Source: Burkholderia catarinensis (GTDB taxonomy: Bacteria > Pseudomonadota > Gammaproteobacteria > Burkholderiales > Burkholderiaceae). From it: 64,000 nucleotides of DNA. Each line of letters starts with the position of its first letter. Positions within the stretch are counted from its first letter, which is position 1. The translations under genes were made by a program, and so were the position numbers. Of this stretch, positions 25,908 to 35,042 are shown piece by piece. The stretch lies in NCBI RefSeq assembly GCF_001883705.2, contig NZ_MDEQ02000025.1, positions 43,671-107,670 of the forward strand, given 5' to 3'. The notes beneath the pieces were generated by a model. That model made no database searches and was not told the DNA's origin. It worked only from the letters and a program-made list of their open reading frames with translations.

Positions 25908-27251
25908 TTACGACAGGGCCGGACCGCGTTGCCGGCGCGGTGTCCGGGCGGGCGCGCACACCGCGGCGACGGCGACGGCCGCTCCGGCCATCGGCAGAAG
26001 GAACGCGAAATAGAGATGGGACACGGACCAGCCGCTGTCCAGCAGCGCGCCGACCGTCATCGGCGACAGGATCGCGCCGAGACGGCCGATGCCGACCGCG
26101 AGGCCGATGCCGGTCGTGCGGATCTCGGCCGGATAAGGCGTCGGCGACAGCGCATACATGCCGGCTACGCATGCATTGATGACGGCGCCGAGGAACACCG
26201 CGACCGTCATCCCGATGCCCAGCGCGCCCGTATTCATGCCGAAGATGACCATCAGGACGCCGCCGAGCAGCAGGGTTGCGCCGAGCAGGTTGCGCAGGCC
26301 GAACCGGGCCGACAGCAGGCTGAAGAGCGATGCGCCCGCGATGCCGCCGAGATTGAGCAGTACGCCGCCGGTTACCCCCTGCGCGGCCGACAGCCCGGCC
26401 TGCACCAGCAGCTTCGGGGTCCAGCTCACGACGAAGTAAAAGCTGCCCATCACGAGAAAGAACGCGATCCACAGCGCGATCGTGCGGCGCGTGAGCGGCG
26501 CCCGCAGCACGGCGGTCCAGCCCGAGGCGGGGCCTGTCGAGTCCGCGGAGGTGGCCGCGGCCGGCAGCGTGTCGATCGGCGCGCGCTTCATTCTCGCGAG
26601 GATGCGGTTGATGTTCCGAAGCGCGTTCTCCGGGCGCTTCGCCAGCAGGAAGTCGAGCGATTCCGGCAGCAGCGCGAGCACCATCGGGATCGCCATCAAT
26701 GTCACCACGCCGCCAAAGGCGAACACGCTGCGCCATCCCCACGTCGACAGCAGGTAGCCGGCCATGATGCCGCCGGCGGTGGCCCCGATCGCATAGCCCG
26801 CCGACTGCATGCCGATGGCGGCGCTGCGCCATTTGTTCGACGCGTATTCGCCGCTGATGACGGTCAGGCTGGCCAGCATGCCGCCGATGCCGAGCCCCGT
26901 GTAGGCGCGGGCGGCGGCGAGCTGCAGCGTGCTGTGCGTGGCGGCGCAGGCCAGCATCCCGGTCGAGATCACGACGAGGCAGAGGAGGATGATCCGGCGG
27001 CGGCCGACCCGGTCGGCCAGCGGCGCGATCAGCACCGAGCCGATGCCCATGCCGGCGAGCCCGGCACTCAGCAGCAAGCCGATTTCCTTGCCGCTCAGTT
27101 TCCATTCGGCCGCGAGATGCGGCGCAGCGAACGCCATGGCCAGCACGTCGAAGCCGTCGAGCATGTTCAGCACGACGCAGGCCGTGACCGCCATCGTCTG
27201 GAATGGGCTCATCGGGGATTCGTCGATCGTATTGCGGAGATTTGCGCTCAC
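25908..27251 (-). CDS. Aromatic acid:H+ symporter (AAHS family, MFS)
   Basis: A 447-residue 12-helix MFS importer. LNMLDGFDVLAMAFAAPHLA in helix 1 is the AAHS/PcaK-type signature with the conserved Asp, and APLADRVGRRRIILLC is the MFS loop 2-3 motif. ALSPTPYPAEIRTTGIGLAVGIGRLGAI is the second-half counterpart. The GTG at 27251 has GAAGGG upstream; an ATG at 27212 is an alternative. Family members import benzoate-type acids such as vanillate or protocatechuate. Its neighbours, Rieske oxygenases of the vanillate demethylase type, support a methoxylated or otherwise substituted benzoate as substrate. Confidence 0.92.
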   Translation of the reverse strand: MSANLRNTIDESPMSPFQTMAVTACVVLNMLDGFDVLAMAFAAPHLAAEWKLSGKEIGLLLSAGLAGMGIGSVLIAPLADRVGRRRIILLCLVVISTGMLACAATHSTLQLAAARAYTGLGIGGMLASLTVISGEYASNKWRSAAIGMQSAGYAIGATAGGIMAGYLLSTWGWRSVFAFGGVVTLMAIPMVLALLPESLDFLLAKRPENALRNINRILARMKRAPIDTLPAAATSADSTGPASGWTAVLRAPLTRRTIALWIAFFLVMGSFYFVVSWTPKLLVQAGLSAAQGVTGGVLLNLGGIAGASLFSLLSARFGLRNLLGATLLLGGVLMVIFGMNTGALGIGMTVAVFLGAVINACVAGMYALSPTPYPAEIRTTGIGLAVGIGRLGAILSPMTVGALLDSGWSVSHLYFAFLLPMAGAAVAVAAVCAPARTPRRQRGPALS

Positions 27252-27405
27252 GTCAGGGACCCTTCATATAAATAGTATGACTAATTGAATAGGATGAAAT
27301 CGAAGCCGGCAGTTGCGAATGGGACAAAAGCGATTGCGTGTGCTGACGGGCAACCCGGGGCGCCCGCCGCGACCGGCAGGCATCGTTCGCGCGCCGGCGC
27401 GATGC

Positions 27406-28467
27406 CTACGCGGGTTCGGGTTGCAGCCGAAGGCGCTCGATCACGCGCCGTGCGCGATTCGGGCCTGCGTCGACATGAATGTCGATCTGCCGGCCATCCG
27501 GAAACCGCAGCTGGTTCCGGTATTGCGCCTCGATCACGGTCTTGTCCTCGTCGAACGTCGCCGCGGATTGCTCGATGACGGTCCGCGCGACGCGTTCGAT
27601 GTCGGATTTCGGATTCGTCGCAACGGTCCAGAAGTAATGCGTCGTGGTTTCCGTCTCGGGCGTGATGCCGTGGAAGCCGCGCATGTGGAAACCGCCGCGG
27701 GACGGGTCGCGCAGGTCGCCGGTGCCGGCGTCCATCGCGCCGGTCCAGATCCGGATATGCGATACGTGAAACTCGATTTCCTGCCATCGATCGACGCGGC
27801 CCGCGAATGGCCACGCAGCCGTATAGGTAGGCGGCGGATTCGAGTCCGGCATCCAGCGGACCAGCGTCACCGTATCGCCCTCGCTGCTGACCCGGGTTTC
27901 CGCACCCATGTGCAGCGATGCGTTGCCGCCGATGGTGTTCAGATGGACATAGCCGAGATGGCTCAGGTCCATCAGGTTGTCGTGAATGAGCTGATACGGC
28001 GCGTCGTAGTGGTAACAGCCGCCGCCGAACCGGTATTGCGGATCCGAGTGGAACGAATAGGGCGGCGGCGCGCAGGTCGGCTGACGGGTCGCATCGTCGC
28101 CGATCCAGATCCAGACGATGTCGTCCTGCTCCCGCACCGGATACGACGATACGCAGGCCTTGGCCGGGATCCGGTCCTGGCCGGGTATCTCCACGCAAGT
28201 CCCGTCGCGGTCGTACAGCAAGCCGTGATAGCCGCAGCGAAGGCCGCGCGATTCGAGCGAACCGCACGACAGCGGCAGCGACTTGTGGCAACAACGATCC
28301 TCCAGCGCGCCGATCTCGCCCGACGGCAACCGGAACAGGACGACCGGGCGGCCGAGGAGGGTTCGGGCAACCGGCTTGTCCGTCAATTCGGACGCAAGCG
28401 CGGCGACCCACCATCGGTCGGCCGGGAATTCAGTAGTCTTGATGGGTGGTCGGGCGGGTTGCTCCAT
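27406..28467 (-). CDS. Rieske non-heme iron oxygenase (VanA-like, second copy)
   Basis: A 353-residue oxygenase component. The Rieske [2Fe-2S] ligands are CCH in EDRCCHKSLPLS and CGYH in LRCGYHGLLYD. The mononuclear iron facial triad begins with DNLMDLSHLGYVH (His and His), with a later acidic residue. Family relatives demethylate or hydroxylate aromatic acids using electrons from a VanB-type reductase. It lies 46 bp downstream of the vanB-like gene on the same strand and presumably shares that reductase. It starts at 28467 behind GGAGACGATC. It is divergent in sequence from the first oxygenase gene of the cluster, so the two probably act on different substrates or steps. Confidence 0.88.
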   Translation of the reverse strand: MEQPARPPIKTTEFPADRWWVAALASELTDKPVARTLLGRPVVLFRLPSGEIGALEDRCCHKSLPLSCGSLESRGLRCGYHGLLYDRDGTCVEIPGQDRIPAKACVSSYPVREQDDIVWIWIGDDATRQPTCAPPPYSFHSDPQYRFGGGCYHYDAPYQLIHDNLMDLSHLGYVHLNTIGGNASLHMGAETRVSSEGDTVTLVRWMPDSNPPPTYTAAWPFAGRVDRWQEIEFHVSHIRIWTGAMDAGTGDLRDPSRGGFHMRGFHGITPETETTTHYFWTVATNPKSDIERVARTVIEQSAATFDEDKTVIEAQYRNQLRFPDGRQIDIHVDAGPNRARRVIERLRLQPEPA

Positions 28468-28513
28468 TGATCGTCTCCAATATCGTATGGCTGCCGCGCG
28501 CCGCGCGGTCCGT

Positions 28514-29479
28514 CTACAGGTCGAGTACCAGGACGGCGGTTCTGGATCGGGAACAGCACGGCATGAACTGATCGCCGGCCGCTTTTTCCGCGTCCGTCAG
28601 GTAGGAATCGCGATGCTCGGGCTCGCCTTCCAGCACACGCGTGAGGCAGGTGCCGCATACGCCTTGCTCGCAGGAAGTCAGCACGTCGACGCCGTTTGCC
28701 GTCAGCGCCGCGACGACGGTGCATTCGGGCGGAACGTCGATCACCTTGCCGCTGCTTGCGATCCGGACCTGGAACGCACGATCGGCGGCGGACGCTTCGA
28801 CCGAAGCGCCGAAGAACTCGTAGTGCAGCCGCTCGTCGGGCCAGTTGCGCGCGCGTGCTTCGCCCAGCACCGCATCCATGAAACCGCGCGGGCCGCAGAC
28901 GTACAGATGCGTGCCGTCGGGGGCCGACGCGAGCACCGAGGCCAGGTCGAATCGTTGCGCGGGGTCGCCGTCGTCGACATGAAAGCGCGCCCGGTCATGA
29001 AACCCGGCTGCGTTGATCCGCTCGACGAAGGCCATCCGGTCGGCCGAACGCGCGCAGTAATGCATGTCGAACGCCGCGCCGGCCGAGAACAGCCGTTCCG
29101 CCATGCAGAGAATCGGCGTCACGCCGATTCCGCCCGCCAGCAACAGGTGGTGCGCGGCGTCGTGCGCGAGCGGAAAATGGTTGCGCGGCGTACTGATCCG
29201 CACGGTGTCGCCCTGCCGGACCGCGTCGTGGATGGCGCGGGATCCGCCCCGGCCGCCGGCATCCCGCAGCACGGCGATCTGGTAGCGGTCGCCCTGCCCG
29301 GGGTGGTTGCACAGCGAGTACTGGCGCACCAGCCCGCCCGGCAGATGGACGTCGATATGGGAGCCCGCGTCGAAGCGGGGCAGCGGCGCGCCATCGTCGC
29401 TGACGAATTCGAATCCGCAGATGTCGCGCGCCTCCTGCCACTTGCGGGCGACCTTGACGGTCAGGGTCGCGGTGCTCAT
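28514..29479 (-). CDS. vanB: Vanillate demethylase-type oxidoreductase (VanB-like reductase)
   Basis: A 321-residue electron-transfer protein of the phthalate dioxygenase reductase type. The FMN domain (about 10-110) carries RQYSLCNHPG. The NAD domain shows LLLAGGIGVTPILCMAERL and YVCGPRGFMDAVL. The C-terminal plant-type ferredoxin has the ligands CEQGVCGTC plus a final Cys in MPCCS. It passes NADH electrons to the Rieske oxygenase. The ATG at 29479 overlaps the vanA-like stop by 4 bp, showing coupling. The product could equally serve the second oxygenase downstream. Confidence 0.9.
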   Translation of the reverse strand: MSTATLTVKVARKWQEARDICGFEFVSDDGAPLPRFDAGSHIDVHLPGGLVRQYSLCNHPGQGDRYQIAVLRDAGGRGGSRAIHDAVRQGDTVRISTPRNHFPLAHDAAHHLLLAGGIGVTPILCMAERLFSAGAAFDMHYCARSADRMAFVERINAAGFHDRARFHVDDGDPAQRFDLASVLASAPDGTHLYVCGPRGFMDAVLGEARARNWPDERLHYEFFGASVEASAADRAFQVRIASSGKVIDVPPECTVVAALTANGVDVLTSCEQGVCGTCLTRVLEGEPEHRDSYLTDAEKAAGDQFMPCCSRSRTAVLVLDL

Positions 29480-30555
29480 GACGCCGCCGTCACGTGCGCG
29501 ACCGGGATGACGGGCCGCTGAGGGTTCGATGCCTGCTCGTCGGCGAGCAGCCGGTCGATCACCTTGCGCGACAGCACGCCGCCGGCATCGATATTGAGCT
29601 TGAGCAGTTTGCGCTCCGGCCACTTCTCGAGGTTGAGCTGCTGGCGCTCGAGCATCTCGAGATCCTCCGCGAAGATCTTGCCCTGGCCTTCCCGGATCTT
29701 CGCGGTCAGCGCGTGATCGTCGGGCTGGAAGTTGCGCGCCATGCCCCAGAAGTACCAGATCGAGGTTTCCGTCTCCGGCGTGATGAAGTCGACGACGATC
29801 GACGATGCCTTCATGGCGGCCGGCGCGTCGTAGCCGCCGTGGCCCGCATGCGCGACGCCGACTTCGATCATCACGTGGCTGGGCGGCGTGAAGCGGCAGA
29901 TCTGCCAGCGGTCGACCGGCACGTCGTCGGCCAGCCCGTTGCCGCGCAGCGCCATTTGCCAGAACGGCGGGGGCAGCACGTTCTCCATGAAGCGGCTCGT
30001 GACGACCTCGTCGCCGTTGCTGACTGTCTTCGGCGGAGCTTCGTCGATTTCCTTCTGGCCGATGCTGCTGGCATGCACGTAAGTCTCGTGCGTCAGGTCC
30101 ATCAGGTTGTCGATCATCAGCCGGTAGTCGCAACGGATGTGATAGAGGCCGCCGCCGTGCGCCCATGCCGGATCTTCCGCCCACGGCAGCGGGTGCAGCG
30201 CGCCGGGATCTGCTTTGGACGCGTCGCCCGGCCATACCCAGATGAACCCGTATCGCTCGATCGCGGGAAAGCTGCGAACCGGCGGGAATCCGCCGACGCG
30301 CTGGCCCGGCATGCCGACGGCCTTGCCGTTGCATCCCATCTCCAGCCCGTGATAACCGCACACGAGCACGCCGTCGCGAACGAACCCCAGCGACAGCGGG
30401 GCGCCGCGATGCGGGCAGAAATCCTCGAGGGCGGCGACCTGGCCGTCCGCCGCGCGGTAGAACACCATCGATTCGCCGCAAATCCTGCGGCCCAGCGGCT
30501 TGCCGTCGATTTCATCGGGCGTGCACGCCACATACCAAACGTTCTTGAGAAACAC
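29476..30555 (-). CDS. vanA: Vanillate O-demethylase-type Rieske oxygenase (VanA-like)
   Basis: A 359-residue oxygenase, the first gene of the operon. Rieske ligands are CPH in EDFCPHRGAPLS and CGYH in VCGYHGLEMGCNGKAVGMPGQ. The iron-site segment is DNLMDLTHETYVHASSIGQ, as in vanillate demethylases. A GTG start at 30555 (VFLKNVWYVAC) is selected because GAAGGAG sits 9 bp before it. Members remove the methyl group from vanillate or related aromatic ethers to give a phenol and formaldehyde. The exact substrate of this copy is not proven. Confidence 0.88.
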   Translation of the reverse strand: MFLKNVWYVACTPDEIDGKPLGRRICGESMVFYRAADGQVAALEDFCPHRGAPLSLGFVRDGVLVCGYHGLEMGCNGKAVGMPGQRVGGFPPVRSFPAIERYGFIWVWPGDASKADPGALHPLPWAEDPAWAHGGGLYHIRCDYRLMIDNLMDLTHETYVHASSIGQKEIDEAPPKTVSNGDEVVTSRFMENVLPPPFWQMALRGNGLADDVPVDRWQICRFTPPSHVMIEVGVAHAGHGGYDAPAAMKASSIVVDFITPETETSIWYFWGMARNFQPDDHALTAKIREGQGKIFAEDLEMLERQQLNLEKWPERKLLKLNIDAGGVLSRKVIDRLLADEQASNPQRPVIPVAHVTAAS

Positions 30556-30612
30556 GTTCGTCGTCTCCTTCAGGTCGATGCCGGCGGTACGCGGCATCTC
30601 TTCATTCCGTGT

Positions 30613-30629
30613 ACTGAATGAGATTCAGT
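30613..30629. promoter_or_regulatory. Palindromic operator between vanA-like and marR-type genes
   Basis: ACTGAATGAGATTCAGT is a perfect 7-3-7 inverted repeat, flanked by a direct repeat GTGTACT (30609-30615 and 30628-30634). It lies 58 bp upstream of the vanA-like GTG and 125 bp upstream of the MarR-type ATG. It has the size and symmetry of a MarR-dimer site. Confidence 0.65.
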
Positions 30630-30753
30630 GTACTCATTGATGTGGGCTCGGGCAAGGCGGGCGGTATACTGGTTTTCCCGGGAAATGGCGCGAGGCAGCG
30701 CCATGCCGTCGGCGCACGCAACGGCGTGCGCCACCTCTGTCATTCACGCATTC

Positions 30754-31242
30754 ATGGAAAAAACGAATCCCGCCGGCGCACCGACTTTCCCGCTCGATCT
30801 GTATGACGAACCCGGGCACCTGATCCGGCGCGCACACCAGATCGCCGTCGCGATGTTCTACGAGAAGCTGGGCCGGGACGTGACGCCGGTGCAGTACGCG
30901 GTGCTGCGCATGCTGTACGAGTGCCCGGGGCTGGACCAGGTGACGCTGGCGCAGCGGGTGGCGCTCGACACGTCGACGACGGCGGACCTGGCGGTCCGGC
31001 TCGAGGCGAAAGGGCTGATCGTCCGCGAAGTGCTGCCGCGGCGCCAGCGGCGGCTGCTGCTGACGCCGGCTGGCGTGACCCTGCTCACGCACCTGATTCC
31101 GTCCGTGCAGGAGTTGCGTGCCGGCCTGTTCGACGGCATGGGAGAGGACGATTCGCAGGAGCTGATGCGCCTGCTGCGCAAGTTCGTCCATCTGAACAAC
31201 GAGCAGAGCCGCGCGCCGCTGCGCGTCGGCGAGGAATCGTAG
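30754..31242 (+). CDS. MarR-family transcriptional regulator, probable repressor of the van-like operon
   Basis: A 162-residue MarR-type dimeric winged-helix protein. PVQYAVLRMLYECPGLDQVTLAQRVALDTSTTADLAVRLEAKGLIVRE is the wHTH core with the wing RRQRRLLLTPAG. It is divergent from the aromatic-acid operon and separated from it by a perfect palindrome, so it most likely represses that operon until a substrate or its CoA ester binds. The ATG at 30754 matches the domain start; longer frames upstream lack a ribosome binding site. Confidence 0.88.
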   Translation: MEKTNPAGAPTFPLDLYDEPGHLIRRAHQIAVAMFYEKLGRDVTPVQYAVLRMLYECPGLDQVTLAQRVALDTSTTADLAVRLEAKGLIVREVLPRRQRRLLLTPAGVTLLTHLIPSVQELRAGLFDGMGEDDSQELMRLLRKFVHLNNEQSRAPLRVGEES

Positions 31243-31250
31243 CGGCCGTT

Positions 31251-31266
31251 GTCCGCCCCGGCGGAC
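31251..31266. terminator. Hairpin between convergent regulators
   Basis: GTCCGCC (31251-31257) and GGCGGAC (31260-31266) form a perfect stem with a tight loop in the 43-bp space between the convergent MarR and TetR genes. Confidence 0.4.
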
Positions 31267-31285
31267 GAGGCGGGGCCGCCGCGCG

Positions 31286-32032
31286 TCACGTGCGCGTGCT
31301 TTGGCCTTCGAGTCGCCGCACGGCTTCCGTCACCTCGTTCCTGAAGCGGACGAGCGCCGCCTGCTCCGGCGCGGGCGGTTGCACGGCGGCCCACAGCATG
31401 TCGACCAGCTGGGTGGCCGTCGTTTCCGTATCGAGCCTGCGGTGCCCGAGGATCGCATCCCACAGCACGTGCTCGATCGGCCCGAACACCATCGAGCGCA
31501 GCAGGCTCAGCGGCAGGTCGTTGCGCACCTGCCCGGCCGCCTGGCCGCGCGCGAGCACGTCCATCAGCGGCGCCGTGTAGCGGCGCTGCAGCGCGGTGAG
31601 CTCGTCGCTCAGCGCATGCTGCTTCGCGCGGCCTTCCGACAGCACCAGCGCGCACAGCCCCGTGCCGTTCACGAGCATCAGCCGCAGGTGGGTGCGCACG
31701 ATGAACGCGAACTGCTGCTGCACCGACGCATCCTGCGGCATCCCGTGTTCGAATGCGGCGATGATTTCGTCGTACCAATCCGCGATGACGCGCGCGCACA
31801 GCTCGCGCTTGCCGCGGAAGTAGCTGAACACCGTCGCCTCCGACACGCCCACGCGCTGCGCGATCTCGGCGGCCGTCGCATGCTCGTAACCTTTTTCGGC
31901 GAACACTTCACGGCCGGCGCGCAGAATGTCCTGCACGCGCTGCTGGGATTTGCGCCCGGCGGGGGCGCGCGGCGCGTCGGCGCGGTCGGCTTTGACGGTG
32001 GCGGTCATGGTGTCGGCGGGAGCGGCTGTCAT
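31286..32032 (-). CDS. TetR-family regulator, probable repressor of the liu operon (LiuQ-like)
   Basis: A 248-residue TetR-type repressor. After an Ala-rich N-terminal tail the helix-turn-helix (about 32-78) reads ILRAGREVFAEKGYEHATAAEIAQRVGVSEATVFSYFRGKREL; the rest is the ligand-binding helical bundle. It is divergent from the leucine-degradation genes, with two palindromes in between. In beta-proteobacteria TetR-type LiuQ proteins are known to control such operons, but identity with LiuQ is an inference. Start choice is uncertain: ATG 32032 is preferred, GTG 32056 or ATG 32008 possible. Confidence 0.8.
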   Translation of the reverse strand: MTAAPADTMTATVKADRADAPRAPAGRKSQQRVQDILRAGREVFAEKGYEHATAAEIAQRVGVSEATVFSYFRGKRELCARVIADWYDEIIAAFEHGMPQDASVQQQFAFIVRTHLRLMLVNGTGLCALVLSEGRAKQHALSDELTALQRRYTAPLMDVLARGQAAGQVRNDLPLSLLRSMVFGPIEHVLWDAILGHRRLDTETTATQLVDMLWAAVQPPAPEQAALVRFRNEVTEAVRRLEGQSTRT

Positions 32033-32046
32033 GTCGGCATGATATC

Positions 32047-32142
32047 TGAGTGTCACTCAAAAAACTATTGACGCCAAACCCGACGAAGCGCGAAACTGTG
32101 CAAAATTTCCGCTGTATTGGTCAATGAATCAGCGTATTCATT
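32047..32142. promoter_or_regulatory. liu promoter region with two inverted repeats
   Basis: TGAGTGTCACTCA at 32047-32059 is a perfect 6-1-6 palindrome next to the TetR gene start. AATGAAT (32123-32129) and ATTCATT (32136-32142) form a perfect 7-6-7 inverted repeat about 60 bp before the liuA ATG. Either or both could be the TetR operator. The liuA ribosome binding site is GGAGGA. Confidence 0.6.
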
Positions 32143-32202
32143 CGATTTGAGCGAAACTCAGAAATCGGTGAGTGCGACACACTTTCTGGAGACGGAGGAG
32201 AC

Positions 32203-33384
32203 ATGATCAACCTGCCCGGCGTGCAATTCATGCTCGGTGAAGACATCGAGATGCTGCGCGATGCCGTCGCGACGTTCGCGGCGAAGGAAATCACGCCGCG
32301 CGCGGCGGAGGTCGACCGCACCGACCAGTTTCCGATGGATCTGTGGAAGAAGTTCGGCGATCTCGGCGTGCTCGGCATGACGGTGGCCGAGGAATACGGC
32401 GGCGCGAACATGGGCTACACCGCGCACATGGTCGCGATGGAAGAGATCTCGCGCGCGTCGGCGTCGATCGGCCTGTCGTACGGCGCGCACTCGAACCTGT
32501 GCGTGAACCAGATCCACCGCAACGGCACCGAGGCGCAGAAGCAGAAATACCTGCCGAAGCTCGTGTCGGGCGAACACATCGGCGCGCTCGCGATGAGCGA
32601 GCCGAACGCCGGCTCCGACGTCGTCAGCATGAAGCTGCGCGCCGACAAGCGCGGCGATCGCTACGTGCTGAACGGCACGAAGATGTGGATCACCAACGGC
32701 CCCGATTGCGACACGCTCGTCGTCTACGCGAAGACGGACGTCGAAGCCAATTCGCGCGGCATCACCGCGTTCATCGTCGAGAAGGGGATGAAGGGCTTCT
32801 CGGTCGCGCAGAAGCTCGACAAGCTCGGCATGCGCGGCTCGCACACGGGCGAGCTGGTGTTCCAGGACGTCGAGGTGCCGGAAGAGAACATCCTCGGCCA
32901 GCTCAACGGCGGCGTGAAGGTGCTGATGAGCGGCCTCGACTACGAGCGCGCGGTGCTGTCGGGCGGCCCGACGGGCATCATGGCCGCGTGCCTCGACGCG
33001 GTGGTGCCGTATATCCACGACCGCAAGCAGTTCGGCCAGTCGATCGGCGAATTCCAGCTGATCCAGGGCAAGGTCGCCGACATGTACACCACGTTCCAGG
33101 CGTGCCGCGCGTACCTGTACGCGGTCGGCCGCCATCTCGACTCGGCCGGCAGCGACCACATCCGCCAGGTGCGCAAGGACTGCGCGGGCGTGATTCTCTA
33201 TACGGCCGAGAAGGCGACGTGGATGGCCGGCGAGGCGATCCAGATCCTCGGCGGCAACGGCTACATCAACGAATATCCGGTTGGCCGCCTGTGGCGCGAT
33301 GCGAAGCTGTACGAGATCGGCGCCGGCACGAGCGAGATTCGCCGGATGCTGATCGGCCGCGAGCTGTTCGCGGAAACGATGTAA
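32203..33384 (+). CDS. liuA: Isovaleryl-CoA dehydrogenase
   Basis: A 393-residue FAD-dependent acyl-CoA dehydrogenase that oxidises isovaleryl-CoA to 3-methylcrotonyl-CoA in leucine breakdown. The N-terminal helical domain is followed by ALAMSEPNAGSDVVSMKLRA and WITNGPD (substrate and FAD contact). The catalytic Glu expected in isovaleryl-CoA dehydrogenases is in MSGLDYERAVLSGGPTGI, and the C-terminal FAD motif is QILGGNGYINEYPVGRLWRD. Placement of the base in 'LDYER' rather than at the usual C-terminal site is the hallmark separating this enzyme from other acyl-CoA dehydrogenases. It is first in the liuABCD operon; electrons go to ETF. Confidence 0.96.
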   Translation: MINLPGVQFMLGEDIEMLRDAVATFAAKEITPRAAEVDRTDQFPMDLWKKFGDLGVLGMTVAEEYGGANMGYTAHMVAMEEISRASASIGLSYGAHSNLCVNQIHRNGTEAQKQKYLPKLVSGEHIGALAMSEPNAGSDVVSMKLRADKRGDRYVLNGTKMWITNGPDCDTLVVYAKTDVEANSRGITAFIVEKGMKGFSVAQKLDKLGMRGSHTGELVFQDVEVPEENILGQLNGGVKVLMSGLDYERAVLSGGPTGIMAACLDAVVPYIHDRKQFGQSIGEFQLIQGKVADMYTTFQACRAYLYAVGRHLDSAGSDHIRQVRKDCAGVILYTAEKATWMAGEAIQILGGNGYINEYPVGRLWRDAKLYEIGAGTSEIRRMLIGRELFAETM

Positions 33385-33415
33385 CGCCCCACGTCACGCG
33401 AACGGAGCCCCGTCG

Positions 33416-35023
33416 ATGCCGATCATCGAATCGAAACTGAACCCGCGTTCGGAAGACTTCCGCGCGAATGCCGCGGCGCTCGAGGCGGTCGTCGCCGACC
33501 TGCGCGCGAAGATCGAACAGCTCGCGCAGGGCGGCGGCCAGGCCGCGCGCGACAAGCACCTGTCGCGCGGCAAGCTGCTGCCGCGCGATCGCATCGCGCA
33601 ACTGCTCGATCCGGGCGCGCCGTTCCTCGAGCTGTCGCAGCTCGCGGCGAACGGCATGTACAACGACGACGCGCCGGGCGCGGGCGTCATCACCGGGATC
33701 GGCCGCATCGCCGGCCGCGAGTGCGTGATCGTGTGCAACGACGCGACGGTCAAGGGCGGCACCTACTACCCGGTCACCGTGAAGAAGCACGTGCGCGCGC
33801 AGGAGATCGCCGCGGAAAACCGGCTGCCGTGCGTGTACCTCGTCGATTCGGGCGGTGCGAACCTGCCGAACCAGGACGACGTGTTTCCCGATCGCGACCA
33901 CTTCGGCCGCATCTTCTTCAACCAGGCGACGATGTCGGCGGCGGGAATCGCGCAGATCGCCGTCGTGATGGGCTCGTGCACGGCGGGCGGCGCGTATGTG
34001 CCCGCGATGAGCGACGAGTCGATCATCGTGAAGGAGCAGGGCACGATTTTCCTCGGCGGGCCGCCGCTCGTGAAGGCCGCGACCGGCGAGGAAGTGAGCG
34101 CCGAGGATCTCGGCGGCGGCGACGTGCATACGCGCCTGTCGGGCGTGGCCGATCATCTCGCGCAGAACGACGCGCATGCGCTGTCGATCGCGCGCAACAT
34201 CGTCGATCATCTCGCGCCGAAGATCGCCGCGCCGGTCGCGCTGCGCGAGCCGAAGCCGCCGCGCTACGACGCGAAGAGCCTGTACGGCGTGATTCCCGTC
34301 GATACGCGCAAGCCGTTCGACGTGCGCGAGGTGATCGCGCGCATCGTCGACGATTCCGAGTTCGACGAATTCAAGGCGCGCTTCGGCACGACGCTCGTCA
34401 CGGGCTTCGCGCACATCTGGGGCCACCCGGTCGGGATCGTCGCGAACAACGGCATCCTGTTCTCCGAATCGGCCGTGAAGGGCGCGCATTTCATCGAGCT
34501 GTGCTGCCAGCGCAAGATCCCGCTCGTGTTCCTGCAGAACATCACGGGCTTCATGGTCGGGCGCAAGTACGAGAACGAAGGCATCGCGCGGCACGGCGCG
34601 AAGATGGTGACGGCCGTGTCGAACGCGAAGGTGCCGAAGTTCACGGTGATCATCGGCGGCTCGTTCGGCGCCGGCAACTACGGGATGTGCGGCCGCGCAT
34701 TCGGGCCGCGTTTCCTGTGGATGTGGCCGAACGCGCGGATCTCGGTGATGGGCGGCGAGCAGGCCGCGTCGGTGCTCGCGACGGTGCGCCGCGACGGCAT
34801 CGAGGCGAAGGGCGGCGCGTGGTCGCCGGAAGAAGAGGAAGCGTTCAAGCAGCCGATCCGCGACCAGTACGAGCGCCAGGGCCATCCGTATTACGCGAGC
34901 GCGCGGCTGTGGGACGACGGCGTGATCGATCCCGCGCAGACGCGCGACGTGCTCGGGCTCGGCCTCGCCGCGTCGATGAACGCGCCGATCGACGATACAC
35001 GCTTCGGCGTGTTCCGCATGTAA
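33416..35023 (+). CDS. liuB: Methylcrotonoyl-CoA carboxylase, carboxyltransferase (beta) subunit
   Basis: A 535-residue carboxyltransferase that moves CO2 from biotin to 3-methylcrotonyl-CoA. The tandem crotonase-like halves are visible. The N half has RIAGRECVIVCNDATVKGGTYYPVT and YLVDSGGANLPNQDDVFPDRDHFG; the C half has FCTQ-like segments ending MNAPIDDTRFGVFRM. GGSFGAGNYGMCGRAFGPRFLWMWPNARISVMGG is highly diagnostic of MCC beta. It works with the biotin subunit encoded two genes downstream. The ATG at 33416 lies 31 bp after liuA. Confidence 0.97.
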   Translation: MPIIESKLNPRSEDFRANAAALEAVVADLRAKIEQLAQGGGQAARDKHLSRGKLLPRDRIAQLLDPGAPFLELSQLAANGMYNDDAPGAGVITGIGRIAGRECVIVCNDATVKGGTYYPVTVKKHVRAQEIAAENRLPCVYLVDSGGANLPNQDDVFPDRDHFGRIFFNQATMSAAGIAQIAVVMGSCTAGGAYVPAMSDESIIVKEQGTIFLGGPPLVKAATGEEVSAEDLGGGDVHTRLSGVADHLAQNDAHALSIARNIVDHLAPKIAAPVALREPKPPRYDAKSLYGVIPVDTRKPFDVREVIARIVDDSEFDEFKARFGTTLVTGFAHIWGHPVGIVANNGILFSESAVKGAHFIELCCQRKIPLVFLQNITGFMVGRKYENEGIARHGAKMVTAVSNAKVPKFTVIIGGSFGAGNYGMCGRAFGPRFLWMWPNARISVMGGEQAASVLATVRRDGIEAKGGAWSPEEEEAFKQPIRDQYERQGHPYYASARLWDDGVIDPAQTRDVLGLGLAASMNAPIDDTRFGVFRM

Positions 35024-35042
35024 CGGCCAGGAGGGCTGAACG

